NCBI RefSeq assembly: GCF_020164785.1
Contig: NZ_JAIUGX010000001.1
Location: 186,001-250,000 of the forward strand
Length of the DNA: 64,000 nt
From: Mesorhizobium sp. ES1-1
GTDB lineage: Bacteria > Pseudomonadota > Alphaproteobacteria > Rhizobiales > Rhizobiaceae
Direction of reading: 5' to 3'
The notes under the pieces are model-generated. The model did no database searches, had not been told where the DNA came from, and worked only from the letters and a program-made list of their open reading frames with translations. The position numbers and the translations under genes were made by a program. Below, in pieces: positions 8,045 to 16,429 of the stretch. Each line of letters starts with the position of its first letter. Position 1 is the stretch's first letter.

Positions 8045-8773
8045 CTAGCCCAGATATTTGTTGAGGATCGACATGCCACCGGAACGGACGATGTCCGGCG
8101 TCATTTCCTCGACGATCTCGCCATGCGCCATGACATAGAGCCGATCGCAGACGCGGGTTGCCACATCGACGCGCTGTTCGACGAGCAGAAGCGACGCACC
8201 GCGTTTGCGCAACTCGAGCATTGCCTTGACCACGATGTCCACGGCGACGGGCGACAGTGCGACCGACGGCTCATCGAGCAGCATGATTTCGGGATCGCTC
8301 ATGAGCATGCGGCCGATGGCGACCATCTGCTGCTCGCCGCCACTGAGGAATGACGACAATCGGTGGCGATAGCTCTCGAGCACCGGGAACAGCTCGTAGA
8401 CCGAGTTCCGCAGCCTCTCCACCCTGGCCCGGTCATGCCGCAGATGCAGCGCGCCCAACAGCAAATTGTCTTCAACCGACTGGTCGAGAAAGAGGCGCCG
8501 TCCCTCTGGCGCGATGGCGGCGAGGCCGCGCGCGATGCGGTGCGTCGGCAGGTTTGACACGTCGGTCGACCCGATGCGGATCAGGCCTCGACGCTGCTTG
8601 ACCAGGCCCATGATGGCGCGCAGCACCGTGGTCTTGCCGGCACCGTTGGGGCCAAGCAGGGCCACCGCCTCACCCTTGCCGACGGTCAGCCCGATGTCAC
8701 GCACGACGTCGAAGCGGCCGTAACCGGCACTCAGCGCGTTGATTTCCAGTATGGGGGCCGATTGGTCGCTCAT
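8045..8773 (-). CDS. Liv-type ABC importer ATPase (LivF-like)
   Basis: ATP-binding protein of 242 residues of the branched-chain-amino-acid importer family. It has Walker A GPNGAGKTT (41-49), the signature LSGGEQQ, Walker B IMLLDEPSVALS and the switch region LLLVEQ. It begins in a four-base overlap with the end of the fused LivM-LivG gene (8770-8773), so the two are translationally coupled. It is the last gene of the leftward operon livH, livMG, livF. Many Liv-like importers in rhizobia carry substrates other than branched-chain amino acids (amides, aromatic acids, urea), so the substrate is left open. Confidence 0.9.
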   Translation of the reverse strand: MSDQSAPILEINALSAGYGRFDVVRDIGLTVGKGEAVALLGPNGAGKTTVLRAIMGLVKQRRGLIRIGSTDVSNLPTHRIARGLAAIAPEGRRLFLDQSVEDNLLLGALHLRHDRARVERLRNSVYELFPVLESYRHRLSSFLSGGEQQMVAIGRMLMSDPEIMLLDEPSVALSPVAVDIVVKAMLELRKRGASLLLVEQRVDVATRVCDRLYVMAHGEIVEEMTPDIVRSGGMSILNKYLG

Positions 8774-10611
8774 TCGCCGAGATAAACCTGTCTGACCACG
8801 GGGTCGGAACGAACCTCGTCGGCCGAACCGGTGAGGATCACTTCACCGGCGTTGAGCACGGTGACGCGATCGCAGAGCGGGAACAGAAAGCGCGTCTGAT
8901 GCTCGATGATGATCATGGTGACGCCCTGGGTCTTGAGATTGGCAAGGATGGTCGCCAGGTGCCGCACCTCCTTGGCCGAGAGGCCGGTCGCCGGTTCATC
9001 GAGGACGATGACGTCCGGCCCCGCGACGCAAACCGTCGCAAGCTGGGTGAGCTGCTCGATGCCATGCGGGACGTTGCCGACCTGCCGCGACGACCATTCG
9101 CCGGCCCCGACCAACGCAAGCGTGTCGACGGAGCGCCGATGCATCGCCGCCAGATCGCGCCTGCCAGACGGCAGCATCGGCCAAAGAGCGGCGCGGCGGA
9201 CGATGCCCGGGACCCGGTCGAACAGGCCGACCATCACATTCTGCGTCAGCGTCAGTTCCTTGACCAGCTGCGCCGCCTGGAAGGTCCGCCGAAGGCCGAG
9301 TCTGGAGCGGCTGCTCGCCGGCATGCCGTCGACACGCTTCCCCTTGACCAGAACCGCGCCGGCATGCGGCGTCAAGCGGCCGGAAATGACGTTGGCCAGC
9401 GTGCTCTTTCCGGAGCCGTTCGGACCTATGAGACCATGGATATGGCCGCGCCGGACGGCGAGGTCGACATTGCGCAGCACTTTCGGCCCGAGCCCATAGC
9501 CGAATTCGATGCCACGACATTCAACGATGATCTCGTCCCCGCTGGTCGGGCCGGCCGGCGCGGGAACGATTGCGGGCGAAGAGGTTTCGCCAAATGCGAC
9601 AATCTCGGGGGCTGGGGCCGAACGCCCGATGAGCGGCGCCAGAATACGCTTGGCGACGCCGACAATACCATCCGGCAAGAGCGTGATGGCGAGGATCGAC
9701 AGCGCGCCGTAGACGATCTCCTGCAGCCACGGATTGATGTTGACGACGTTCGGGAACATCGAGACGAACATGGCGCCGATCACGGGACCGATCGTCGTGT
9801 TGATGCCGCCGATCAGGACCATCACCAGCACGTTGAGCGAAACCGACCAGTCGAACTGGCTGGGAGATACGACGCCGAGGAAGGAGAACAGCCAACCGGC
9901 TCCGCCGGCGATCGCTGCCGACACGCCGAAAACGCCGACCTTGATCGCCGCGGTTCGCGCGCCGGCGGCCTCCGCGAAAGGCTCGGCATCGCGGATCGAA
10001 AGCAGGATCGGGTAGAACGGCGAATGGCGGATGTTCCAGACCAGAACGAGACAGAGCAGAAGTCCTGTCATGGTACACCAGACCAACGGGGTGCCGAGCC
10101 ATTGCAATGCGTCCGGAAAGTCCGGGAACGCCGGACCGAGCAAGCCTTGCAGCCCCCCTGTGACGTTGACCATATCGGTTGCAAGCACCGTCAGGACCAG
10201 CGTGAAGATGAAGGTGGTGATTGCGAAATAAAGGCCGCTGACGCGCAACGACATGGCGCCGACCGCCACGCCGGCGAGGCCAGCCACGACAAGAACCAGC
10301 ACCAGCAGGCCGAAGACGTTCCAGCCCTGGTCATTGGCAAGGATGGTCGTCATATAGGCGCCAATGCCGAAAAAGCCGCCCTGGCCGAGGGAATAAAGAC
10401 CCAGCATGCCGGCAACAAGGTCGAGGCTTATGGCAAGAATGCCGAACACGGCAGTCACCAGGACCAGGCTCTGAAAGCCGAGATCCGACTGCGCGATATA
10501 GGCTGTCGCCAAGAGGTAGGCGGCCACCACGGCAAGAAGAGCTGCGGCGCGCCAGCTGCCGGCCGGCAATCCCTTTGCGGTGGCGGAGGCCTGATCGGTC
10601 GTCGGATTCAC
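8770..10611 (-). CDS. Fused Liv-type permease and ATPase (LivM-LivG)
   Basis: A single 613-residue protein that joins a LivM-type permease (about residues 20-330, with the GLYFAITTF and GGINTTIGPVIGA motifs of the family) to a LivG-type ATPase (about 360-613) through a Pro/Ala-rich linker (332-357). In the ATPase, Walker A is GPNGSGKST (396-404), Walker B is VIVLDEP (534-540), and the signature is a variant around VPHGIEQ. The start is GTG 10611, preceded by GAGG; no better ATG precedes the first hydrophobic stretch. The LivH gene ends 10 nt upstream. The fusion fixes a 1:1 permease:ATPase ratio; LivF supplies the second ATPase. Confidence 0.9.
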   Translation of the reverse strand: MNPTTDQASATAKGLPAGSWRAAALLAVVAAYLLATAYIAQSDLGFQSLVLVTAVFGILAISLDLVAGMLGLYSLGQGGFFGIGAYMTTILANDQGWNVFGLLVLVLVVAGLAGVAVGAMSLRVSGLYFAITTFIFTLVLTVLATDMVNVTGGLQGLLGPAFPDFPDALQWLGTPLVWCTMTGLLLCLVLVWNIRHSPFYPILLSIRDAEPFAEAAGARTAAIKVGVFGVSAAIAGGAGWLFSFLGVVSPSQFDWSVSLNVLVMVLIGGINTTIGPVIGAMFVSMFPNVVNINPWLQEIVYGALSILAITLLPDGIVGVAKRILAPLIGRSAPAPEIVAFGETSSPAIVPAPAGPTSGDEIIVECRGIEFGYGLGPKVLRNVDLAVRRGHIHGLIGPNGSGKSTLANVISGRLTPHAGAVLVKGKRVDGMPASSRSRLGLRRTFQAAQLVKELTLTQNVMVGLFDRVPGIVRRAALWPMLPSGRRDLAAMHRRSVDTLALVGAGEWSSRQVGNVPHGIEQLTQLATVCVAGPDVIVLDEPATGLSAKEVRHLATILANLKTQGVTMIIIEHQTRFLFPLCDRVTVLNAGEVILTGSADEVRSDPVVRQVYLGE

Positions 10612-10621
10612 GCGCCGATCC

Positions 10622-11521
10622 TCAACGGCTGGCCGACGCCGGACGGCGCGGACGGAAAAGCGGGTTGCTGGCGCTGAACAGTCCCTTCGGCGAGACGATC
10701 AGGATGACGACCAGCACGATGAAGGGAAACCAGTCCGAAGCCTGCGAGTTGATGAGCCCGTTGGCGCCTTCGGCGCAGACACCCAGCAGGATACCGCCGA
10801 ACATGGCGGCGATCGGCCGCTCGGTGCCGCCGCCGATCATCATGGCGATAAAACCGTAAGTGCCGAACGTATCGCCCAGATAGGGATTGGCGAAGGTGGT
10901 TGGCCCGATGAGCAATCCGGCAATGCCGGCAAACGCGGCGGAGACGGCGAAGGCAACGATGGCGACCACGGTGGTGTTGGCGCCGATGGCCGAGGCCATT
11001 TCCGGATCCGCCGCCGTCGCCATGCCAAGCTTGCCGAAAAGCGTGTAGCGCCGCACGATCTCGAAGCCGGCCGCAAGGACGGCGGCGGTGACAATTGCGA
11101 GAATCTGCTGAGCGGTGAGCACGGCGCTACCGATCGGGACGCTGATGGAGTTGAGGATCGGCGGGAAGGCTTGCGAGGTCGGACCCCAGATATAGGCGGC
11201 CGCGTTTTCGACGATCACGGCGAAGCCCAGCGTCGAGACCAGCCAGCCGAAACTGAACCGGTTCGACAAGAGAATCGGCCGGACTGCGATCAGATAGGAC
11301 AGAATGCCAATGATGCAGGACGAGGCCAGGCCGGCGGCCGCTGCCAGCCATACCGGATGGCCGGATGACGCCAGCTCGGCGGTGATCATCACCGTCACCA
11401 TCATGAGCTGTCCCTGCGCGAAATTGATGATGCGGGTGACATAAAACGAAATCGCCAACGCCATGCCGATGAGACCGTAGATCGATCCTATGGCAACGCC
11501 GCTCAGCAAGAATTGCAGCAC
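10622..11521 (-). CDS. Liv-type ABC importer permease (LivH-like)
   Basis: Inner-membrane permease of 299 residues. The N-terminal LLSGVAIGSIYGLIGMALAI is characteristic of LivH, with further hydrophobic segments and the central IGANTT / AFAGIAGLL region of the family. The start is GTG 11521, behind a G-rich GGGGGAAG stretch. It is the first gene of the leftward operon. The matching binding protein is encoded divergently at 12084, across a 562-nt control region. Confidence 0.88.
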   Translation of the reverse strand: MLQFLLSGVAIGSIYGLIGMALAISFYVTRIINFAQGQLMMVTVMITAELASSGHPVWLAAAAGLASSCIIGILSYLIAVRPILLSNRFSFGWLVSTLGFAVIVENAAAYIWGPTSQAFPPILNSISVPIGSAVLTAQQILAIVTAAVLAAGFEIVRRYTLFGKLGMATAADPEMASAIGANTTVVAIVAFAVSAAFAGIAGLLIGPTTFANPYLGDTFGTYGFIAMMIGGGTERPIAAMFGGILLGVCAEGANGLINSQASDWFPFIVLVVILIVSPKGLFSASNPLFRPRRPASASR

Positions 11522-12083
11522 TGGTGGCTTCCCCCATCATGCGGCCGTCACCGGTTTGCGCCGGCTTGAAGCACCCGCGGCCCCAATCCGCCCGGCCGAT
11601 ACCTGTACGTTTCACAACATCAGTCAGACGGCATTCCTGGCGCGACATCGAGATCGGGCACGGCGCGGCAATACTGAAGAGGTAGTCGAAAACCTGCGCT
11701 CTGAAATAGCTCGTGCGGGTGACATAACAGCTATGAAGAACGCGATGGACGAAGCCGCCGGGCGATACGAAATCGAACCGAAGCGAGCCATGCGACGGCG
11801 TACACAACACCTGAGACCAGAAAAACAAAATGTATTAATGGCAACGGCTTAACGCCCAGGCGAGGCCCTCTGGAGACGCCGTTCGTCTATCACATTCGGA
11901 GTTGTCGATCCCAGTCCTTCGAGGTCCTTTCGGCCAGATCTTGGCAGTTGGCCTCGCGTTGACAAGACGGGGGTCATGGGTGGCAAAATTCCGGGCGAAG
12001 ACACGCGCGTCCGCATCGGGCGCTGGGCAAAAAAGCGATCGGATTGTCGGAGACGGGCCCGCGATCGCAGGGAGGGAAGCAAT
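11522..12083. promoter_or_regulatory. Divergent control region of Liv-type importer
   Basis: 562 nt between the starts of livH (leftward) and the binding-protein gene (rightward). Open frames here look like noise. Two things stand out: an inverted repeat ATAGCT-N18-AGCTAT around 11704-11733, and a TTGACA hexamer near 11959 that could be a -35 element for the rightward gene, though no good -10 follows. No regulator gene adjoins this region. Confidence 0.35.
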
Positions 12084-13250
12084 ATGAGAAAGCTCGCTAC
12101 GACGTCCACCTTGCTGCTGGCTGCGACGGCCCTGTGCGGCGCGACCATCCAGACGAATGCGGCGGACGATTACCTTGTCGGCCTGATTGCCGGCACGACC
12201 GGTGCCTACGGTTCGACAGGCGTCGCCACGGTCAACGGATCGCAGATGGCGGTCGACGAAGTCAACGCCGCCGGCGGCGTCGATGGCCACATGTTCAAGC
12301 TCGATCCGCATAATGACAATGCGTCGGCGACGCTTTCCGGTCAGCTTTACCAAAAGCTGATGTCGGCCGGCGCCATCGTCATCGCGGGTTCGCCCGACAC
12401 CGGTCCGGTGACCGCCCAGCTTGCGGAGCGTCACAAGTTCCCGTCCATCGGCGTCGTGGACGATGGCGGCCTCACGGTCAACCCGAACGGTCCGACCAGC
12501 CCGCCCAATCCATGGGTGTTCGATTTCGGTCTCAACACCTTTGCCTGGGGCGAGAAGATCGGCGAGCATGCCCTGAAGCATTGTCCCGATGGCCTCGCCG
12601 TTCTGCATGACCCATCGACCTACGGTCAGGGTGGGCTCTTCGGCATCCAGCTGGCCTATGACAAGGCCGGCAAGAAGATCGCGATGGATCACGCTATCAC
12701 CGAGAACTGGTCGACAGGCGCCACCGCCGGCCTGATGCCGGAAGTGAACGCCATTAAAGCCGCGGGCATCAAATGCGTCGATGTTTGGCTCACGCCGCAG
12801 GACCAGGCCGCGTTCATGCAGGACCTGCACTCGATAGGCTATGACGCGATCGTCTACGGCAATGACGAGACGAATGCCGACGACACTTTTGCGAAGCTGG
12901 CGGGCGACCTGTCCGACGGCATGATCACGGCCATGCTGACCACGGAATTGCACCCCAGCCCTGAACTCCTGGCGTTCCGCGACGCTTACAAGAAGAAGTT
13001 CGGCGTCGATGCCACGCCATTCTCGGCGGGCGCCTATGACAGCATCAAGATGCTGGCGCAGGTGATCAAGGACGTGAAGTCGACGAAGCCGGCAGACCTG
13101 CAGAAAGGCTTCAACGCCGTCAAGGACTTCAAGGGCATGACGGGCAAGATCGGCTTCTCGGAGTCAAGCCACATCACCATCACGGCGGCGCAGGTCACCC
13201 TCGTCAAGCACGACGCCAAGAGCAAGAGCTGGGTCGAAGTCACCGACTGA
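12084..13250 (+). CDS. Liv-type ABC importer, periplasmic binding protein
   Basis: Exported solute-binding protein of 388 residues (LivJ/LivK, Peripla_BP_6 type). The signal peptide spans about residues 1-26 (MRKLATTSTLLLAATALCGA..., cut near NAADD). The mature protein opens with YLVGLIAGTTGAYGS, the usual first strand and ligand-binding loop, and includes ALNDAGG-like AVDEVNAAGGVDG. ATG 12084 is preceded by GGGAGGGAAG. The gene stands alone, divergent from the permease/ATPase genes it must serve, and is followed by a GC hairpin. The ligand is unknown. Confidence 0.9.
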   Translation: MRKLATTSTLLLAATALCGATIQTNAADDYLVGLIAGTTGAYGSTGVATVNGSQMAVDEVNAAGGVDGHMFKLDPHNDNASATLSGQLYQKLMSAGAIVIAGSPDTGPVTAQLAERHKFPSIGVVDDGGLTVNPNGPTSPPNPWVFDFGLNTFAWGEKIGEHALKHCPDGLAVLHDPSTYGQGGLFGIQLAYDKAGKKIAMDHAITENWSTGATAGLMPEVNAIKAAGIKCVDVWLTPQDQAAFMQDLHSIGYDAIVYGNDETNADDTFAKLAGDLSDGMITAMLTTELHPSPELLAFRDAYKKKFGVDATPFSAGAYDSIKMLAQVIKDVKSTKPADLQKGFNAVKDFKGMTGKIGFSESSHITITAAQVTLVKHDAKSKSWVEVTD

Positions 13251-13284
13251 TCGTTCTGTCGCACCTCCCAAGCGCGGACAGAAA

Positions 13285-13308
13285 GGGCCGGCCCCAGGGG
13301 GCCGGCCC
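13285..13308. terminator. Terminator-like hairpin after binding-protein gene
   Basis: Ten-base stem in which both arms read GGGCCGGCCC, with a four-base CAGG loop. It lies 35 nt after the binding-protein stop codon and just before the converging MBL gene. No T-run follows. Confidence 0.55.
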
Positions 13309-13333
13309 ATGGCAATCCAACAGCCGACCTGAA

Positions 13334-14206
13334 CTAGAGTTCGACCCGCCACGCCTCGGGCACGAGCCGGAAGCCTTCGCCCTCCTTCACCAGATGGGCA
13401 AAACCCGGCAGGTGCAGGTGACCACCGGTGACGAGCAGGCGCTCGCTGGAGACATGATTGAAGATCTTGCGGCGGTTCTCGGCCGCCAGTGTTTCATCGA
13501 CGTCGAATTCGCTGGTAATATCGGGCACAGGGATCTGCAGTTCCGGCACGTGCACCGTGTCGCCCCACATCACCAATGTCTCGCCGGCGGAATCGAGCTG
13601 ATAACCGCTGTGGCCCGGCGTGTGGCCCGGCAGCGGCAGTTGGGTAATGCCCGGCGCCACCTCGCCTCCCTCCACAACACGGAAGCGGCCCCGATGGCTA
13701 GACAGCAAGGCATCGGCGGATCCTGTGTAGGGAACCGCGGCTGCCGAGCGCCCACGCCGGTCGGTATCGGACCAGAAGTCGAAATCGTCTTTGTGGATGA
13801 TGATCTCGGCGCGCGGGAAGAGCGGCTGGCCGGTTTCGTCCATCAGTCCGCTGGAATGGTCAGGATGGATGTGGGTCAGGAGAACGGTGTCGAAGTCCGA
13901 GGGAGCGAAGCCGGCGGCGGATAGATTGGCCGGCAGCCGCCCCATCGAATACACGGTCGTCGAACCGCCGCCGGCGTCGACGAGTATCGTGTTGTTGTCT
14001 GTCTCGATGACGAACGCATTGACGGTCAAACGAGGCCCGCCTTCATGGAAATGCTCCCGCAGCAACGCCTCCATGTCAGCCTGCTCGCTGCCACGAAGAA
14101 TGGCCATCGGAATGTCGAGGAAGCCATCGTTTATGACCGTGACCATGGCATCGCCGACCTTGCGTCTGTAGACTCCGGGCGCCTGCTTCCGCGACTCGTC
14201 GGTCAT
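13334..14206 (-). CDS. MBL-fold metallo-hydrolase
   Basis: Metal-dependent hydrolase of 290 residues. The zinc motif HxHxDH is THIHPDHSSG (about residues 116-125), with further ligands in PLPGHTPGHSGY and MWGDTVH. N-terminal INDGFLDIP is typical of the large clade of lactonase-like MBL hydrolases that includes AidC/AttM relatives. ATG 14206 has a TGGGAGGAG site; the frame is open further upstream but without a ribosome site. No signal peptide. It lies downstream of, and on the same strand as, the LysR gene, separated by 166 nt with an imperfect palindrome, so it may have its own promoter. Substrate unknown; only distantly related to the hydrolase at 2349. Confidence 0.85.
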   Translation of the reverse strand: MTDESRKQAPGVYRRKVGDAMVTVINDGFLDIPMAILRGSEQADMEALLREHFHEGGPRLTVNAFVIETDNNTILVDAGGGSTTVYSMGRLPANLSAAGFAPSDFDTVLLTHIHPDHSSGLMDETGQPLFPRAEIIIHKDDFDFWSDTDRRGRSAAAVPYTGSADALLSSHRGRFRVVEGGEVAPGITQLPLPGHTPGHSGYQLDSAGETLVMWGDTVHVPELQIPVPDITSEFDVDETLAAENRRKIFNHVSSERLLVTGGHLHLPGFAHLVKEGEGFRLVPEAWRVEL

Positions 14207-14314
14207 GTAGTCTCCTCCCAGCAAACAACGATCGAACGCGGGTTCCTCCCTCGCGTTCGGCCACAATGTGACGTTCGGTGGACGCCAAGTGAAGCAAACT
14301 CGGTGCTCAGATTT

Positions 14315-14333
14315 GCGATAACAGATATATCGC
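14315..14333. promoter_or_regulatory. Imperfect palindrome upstream of MBL gene
   Basis: GCGATA and TATCGC arms separated by 7 nt, in the gap between the LysR gene and the leftward MBL gene. A candidate operator; no regulator is assigned. Confidence 0.3.
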
Positions 14334-14372
14334 TTCCGGCATGCGACGGGGGATAGGCAGGGAAATCGCGGT

Positions 14373-15299
14373 CTAAGCCTTCGGCTCCCAGATCCCCAGT
14401 TTGCGCAGCGCACGGACCTCGTCGCGGATCATGCCCGTCAGTGCCCGAATGACGGTTGTGGTTGGTCTCTGGCTCGAGGTCGCCAGCAGCAGTTCCCGTT
14501 CGATCGACGGGTTCTGGATGCGCCAGTAGCTGATCCTGCCTTGCGCGACGAGGTCGTGGCAGCTGGAATAGGACAGGATCGTGTAGCCCATTCCTGCCTC
14601 CACGAGACGAAGCGTCGAGGGCATCGCCTCGACCTCCACCTCGATCCTGGGCTCGATGCCGACGGAGCCGAATATCTGGTCCAGCAATACCCGCAGGCCA
14701 TGCGGTCGCGCCGGCAGGATCATGGGGATCTTGGAGACGACAGCCGCATCGACCGGCGACGAACCCAGCTTGGAGGGATCATTCTTGGCGCCAAGCAAGA
14801 ACAATTCGTCGCGCAGGATCGGTTCCGCCAGAAGGTTGTTCATACGAGGCGCGTTGTAGAGCACCGCCACGTCAATCTTTCCCATGACGAGCCATTCGAG
14901 AAGATGGCCGCTGAAGCCCTCGACGACGCGCATGCTCACCTGCGGAAACTGCTCGCGAAAGTGCTGCACGAGCGGCGCGGTCAGCACCACTCCCACGGAC
15001 GGCGGCATTCCCAGCACGATCGCGCCGCGCGGGTTCGACCGCAGCGCGCCGAGTTCGGTGGCGGCGCGCGAGGCCTGCTCAAGGATCGCAGTGGCGTAAT
15101 TCTGCAGAAGCTTGCCCGCCTCCGTCAGGACGATGCCGCGTCCGTTGCGGTAAAGCAGCGCGATGCCGATACTTTCCTCGAGCGACTTGATCTGCCGGCT
15201 GAGCACCGGCTGGCTGACCGACAACGCAACGGCGGCCCGGGAAAAGCTCCCGAACTCCGCCACCGCCGTGAACAGTTGGAGCTGCCTTAGGTCGAACAT
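14373..15299 (-). CDS. LysR-family transcriptional regulator
   Basis: Regulator of 308 residues. It has an N-terminal winged helix-turn-helix (MFDLRQLQLFTAVAEFGSFSRAA..., with LSVSQPVLSRQIKSLE as the recognition region), then a LysR effector-binding domain from about residue 90. ATG 15299 was chosen because it places the FDLRQLQLF start of the helix-turn-helix at the canonical N-terminus; the upstream open frame (to 15434) would add 45 non-homologous residues. It is divergent from the dehydrogenase operon starting at 15513, the standard layout for a LysR activator of that operon. A dyad-symmetric site lies at 15448-15473. Confidence 0.92.
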   Translation of the reverse strand: MFDLRQLQLFTAVAEFGSFSRAAVALSVSQPVLSRQIKSLEESIGIALLYRNGRGIVLTEAGKLLQNYATAILEQASRAATELGALRSNPRGAIVLGMPPSVGVVLTAPLVQHFREQFPQVSMRVVEGFSGHLLEWLVMGKIDVAVLYNAPRMNNLLAEPILRDELFLLGAKNDPSKLGSSPVDAAVVSKIPMILPARPHGLRVLLDQIFGSVGIEPRIEVEVEAMPSTLRLVEAGMGYTILSYSSCHDLVAQGRISYWRIQNPSIERELLLATSSQRPTTTVIRALTGMIRDEVRALRKLGIWEPKA

Positions 15300-15447
15300 G
15301 GTTTGCCTCGTCGCAGAACGCGGAAGTGAGAATTTCCGTTGGCATGCAACGAATTGGCGAGTTTGGTGCACATCGACGCCGTTGACAAGCGATTGGCCGG
15401 CCCGAGGCAAAGCTGTTATGCGCCCGGCGAGCATTACCGCACCGGCC

Positions 15448-15473
15448 CGAATTGCCTAATCTCAACCAATTCG
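15448..15473. promoter_or_regulatory. Candidate LysR-binding dyad
   Basis: Perfect 7-bp inverted repeat, CGAATTG and CAATTCG, separated by 12 nt. It lies in the divergent LysR/dehydrogenase region 40 nt before the GTG start of the rightward operon. A third copy of CGAATTG stands alone at 15350-15356. The size and spacing fit a LysR regulatory-binding site. Confidence 0.5.
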
Positions 15474-15512
15474 AAGCTCATAGAATCCATCATAGAGTCG
15501 AGAGGAAAAGTC

Positions 15513-16406
15513 GTGCAGCGTCAAACGCTTGGGTTCATCGGCCTCGGCCGCATGGGTGCGCCGATGGTGCGCCGACTGACCGAGGCCGGCCACCATGTGT
15601 TCGTTCACGACACGCGGCCGGACGCTGCGAAGGAACTGACCGCCGAACTGACGACATTTGCGTCATCGCCCAAGGCGGTCGGGGATGCAGCCGACATCGT
15701 ATTCTGCAGCTTGCCGACGCCTCCCATCGTCCGCGAAGTGGTGTTGGGGGCGGACGGAATCGCGGCCGGCTCGAAGGTCAAGACAGTGATCGACCTATCG
15801 ACCACCGGACCGAGCATGGCGAAAACCATTTCGGCAGGCCTTGCGAGCAAGAACATCGCATGGGCGGACGCACCGATATCGGGAGGGATCGCGGGCGCGC
15901 GCAACGGTACGCTCGCCGTCATGATCTCCTGCCCCAAGCAGACCTATGAGGAAATCGACCCCGTCCTGGCCAATTTCGGCCGCCGGTTTTATTGCGGCGA
16001 GGCGCCGGGGAGCGCCCAGGTCGCCAAGCTTGGCAACAACATGATCGCCGCCGGCGTCATCCTTCTGTCGGCGGAGGCCCTTGCAATGGGCGTCAAGGCC
16101 GGCCTGGATCCGACTGTGATGTGCGACATCATCAATGCCTCGAGCGGGCGCAACAGCGCGACGCAGGACAAGTTTCCGCGGGCCGTCCTCCCCGGCACCT
16201 TCGATTTCGGTTTCTCCACCGCGCTGTCCTATAAGGACGTGCGCATGTGCGTGGATGAAAGCGAGAATTTGGGCGTTCCCATGGTGGGCGGGTCACTGGT
16301 TCGCCAGATGCTGGCCGCCACCAACGCCCGCTTCGGGCCGGACTCGGATTTCACGTCGATGGTGCGCATCATCGAGGAATGGGCCGGCGTGGAGATTCGC
16401 GCCTAG
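15513..16406 (+). CDS. NAD(P)-dependent 3-hydroxyisobutyrate dehydrogenase-like enzyme
   Basis: Beta-hydroxyacid dehydrogenase of 297 residues. The N-terminal Rossmann motif is FIGLGRMG (about residues 7-14). The substrate-binding signature is ISGGIAGARNG near residue 122, and the catalytic lysine lies in AKLGNNM near residue 171. Together these define the HIBADH / tartronate-semialdehyde reductase family. The start is GTG 15513 behind GAGAGGAAAAG; the open frame upstream lacks homology. It is the first gene of a rightward operon with an MmgE/PrpD protein, a CMD-type protein and an SDR, suggesting oxidation or reduction of a short beta-hydroxy acid in a catabolic route. Confidence 0.88.
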   Translation: MQRQTLGFIGLGRMGAPMVRRLTEAGHHVFVHDTRPDAAKELTAELTTFASSPKAVGDAADIVFCSLPTPPIVREVVLGADGIAAGSKVKTVIDLSTTGPSMAKTISAGLASKNIAWADAPISGGIAGARNGTLAVMISCPKQTYEEIDPVLANFGRRFYCGEAPGSAQVAKLGNNMIAAGVILLSAEALAMGVKAGLDPTVMCDIINASSGRNSATQDKFPRAVLPGTFDFGFSTALSYKDVRMCVDESENLGVPMVGGSLVRQMLAATNARFGPDSDFTSMVRIIEEWAGVEIRA

Positions 16407-16429
16407 GACAGCGTTGTGGGGAGCGGCAC

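Noticed and set aside
6970..8064. 364-codon open frame overlapping the sugar permease in another frame
   Set aside because: Arg/Gly-rich out-of-frame reading; the frame from 6992 encodes the recognisable permease.
8899..10677. 592-codon open frame on the plus strand
   Set aside because: Antisense to the LivM-LivG fusion, low-complexity charged composition, no ribosome site or domain.
11490..11852. 120-codon open frame in the livH/binding-protein divergent gap
   Set aside because: It begins inside livH, has no ribosome site and no recognisable composition; the gap is better explained as control DNA.
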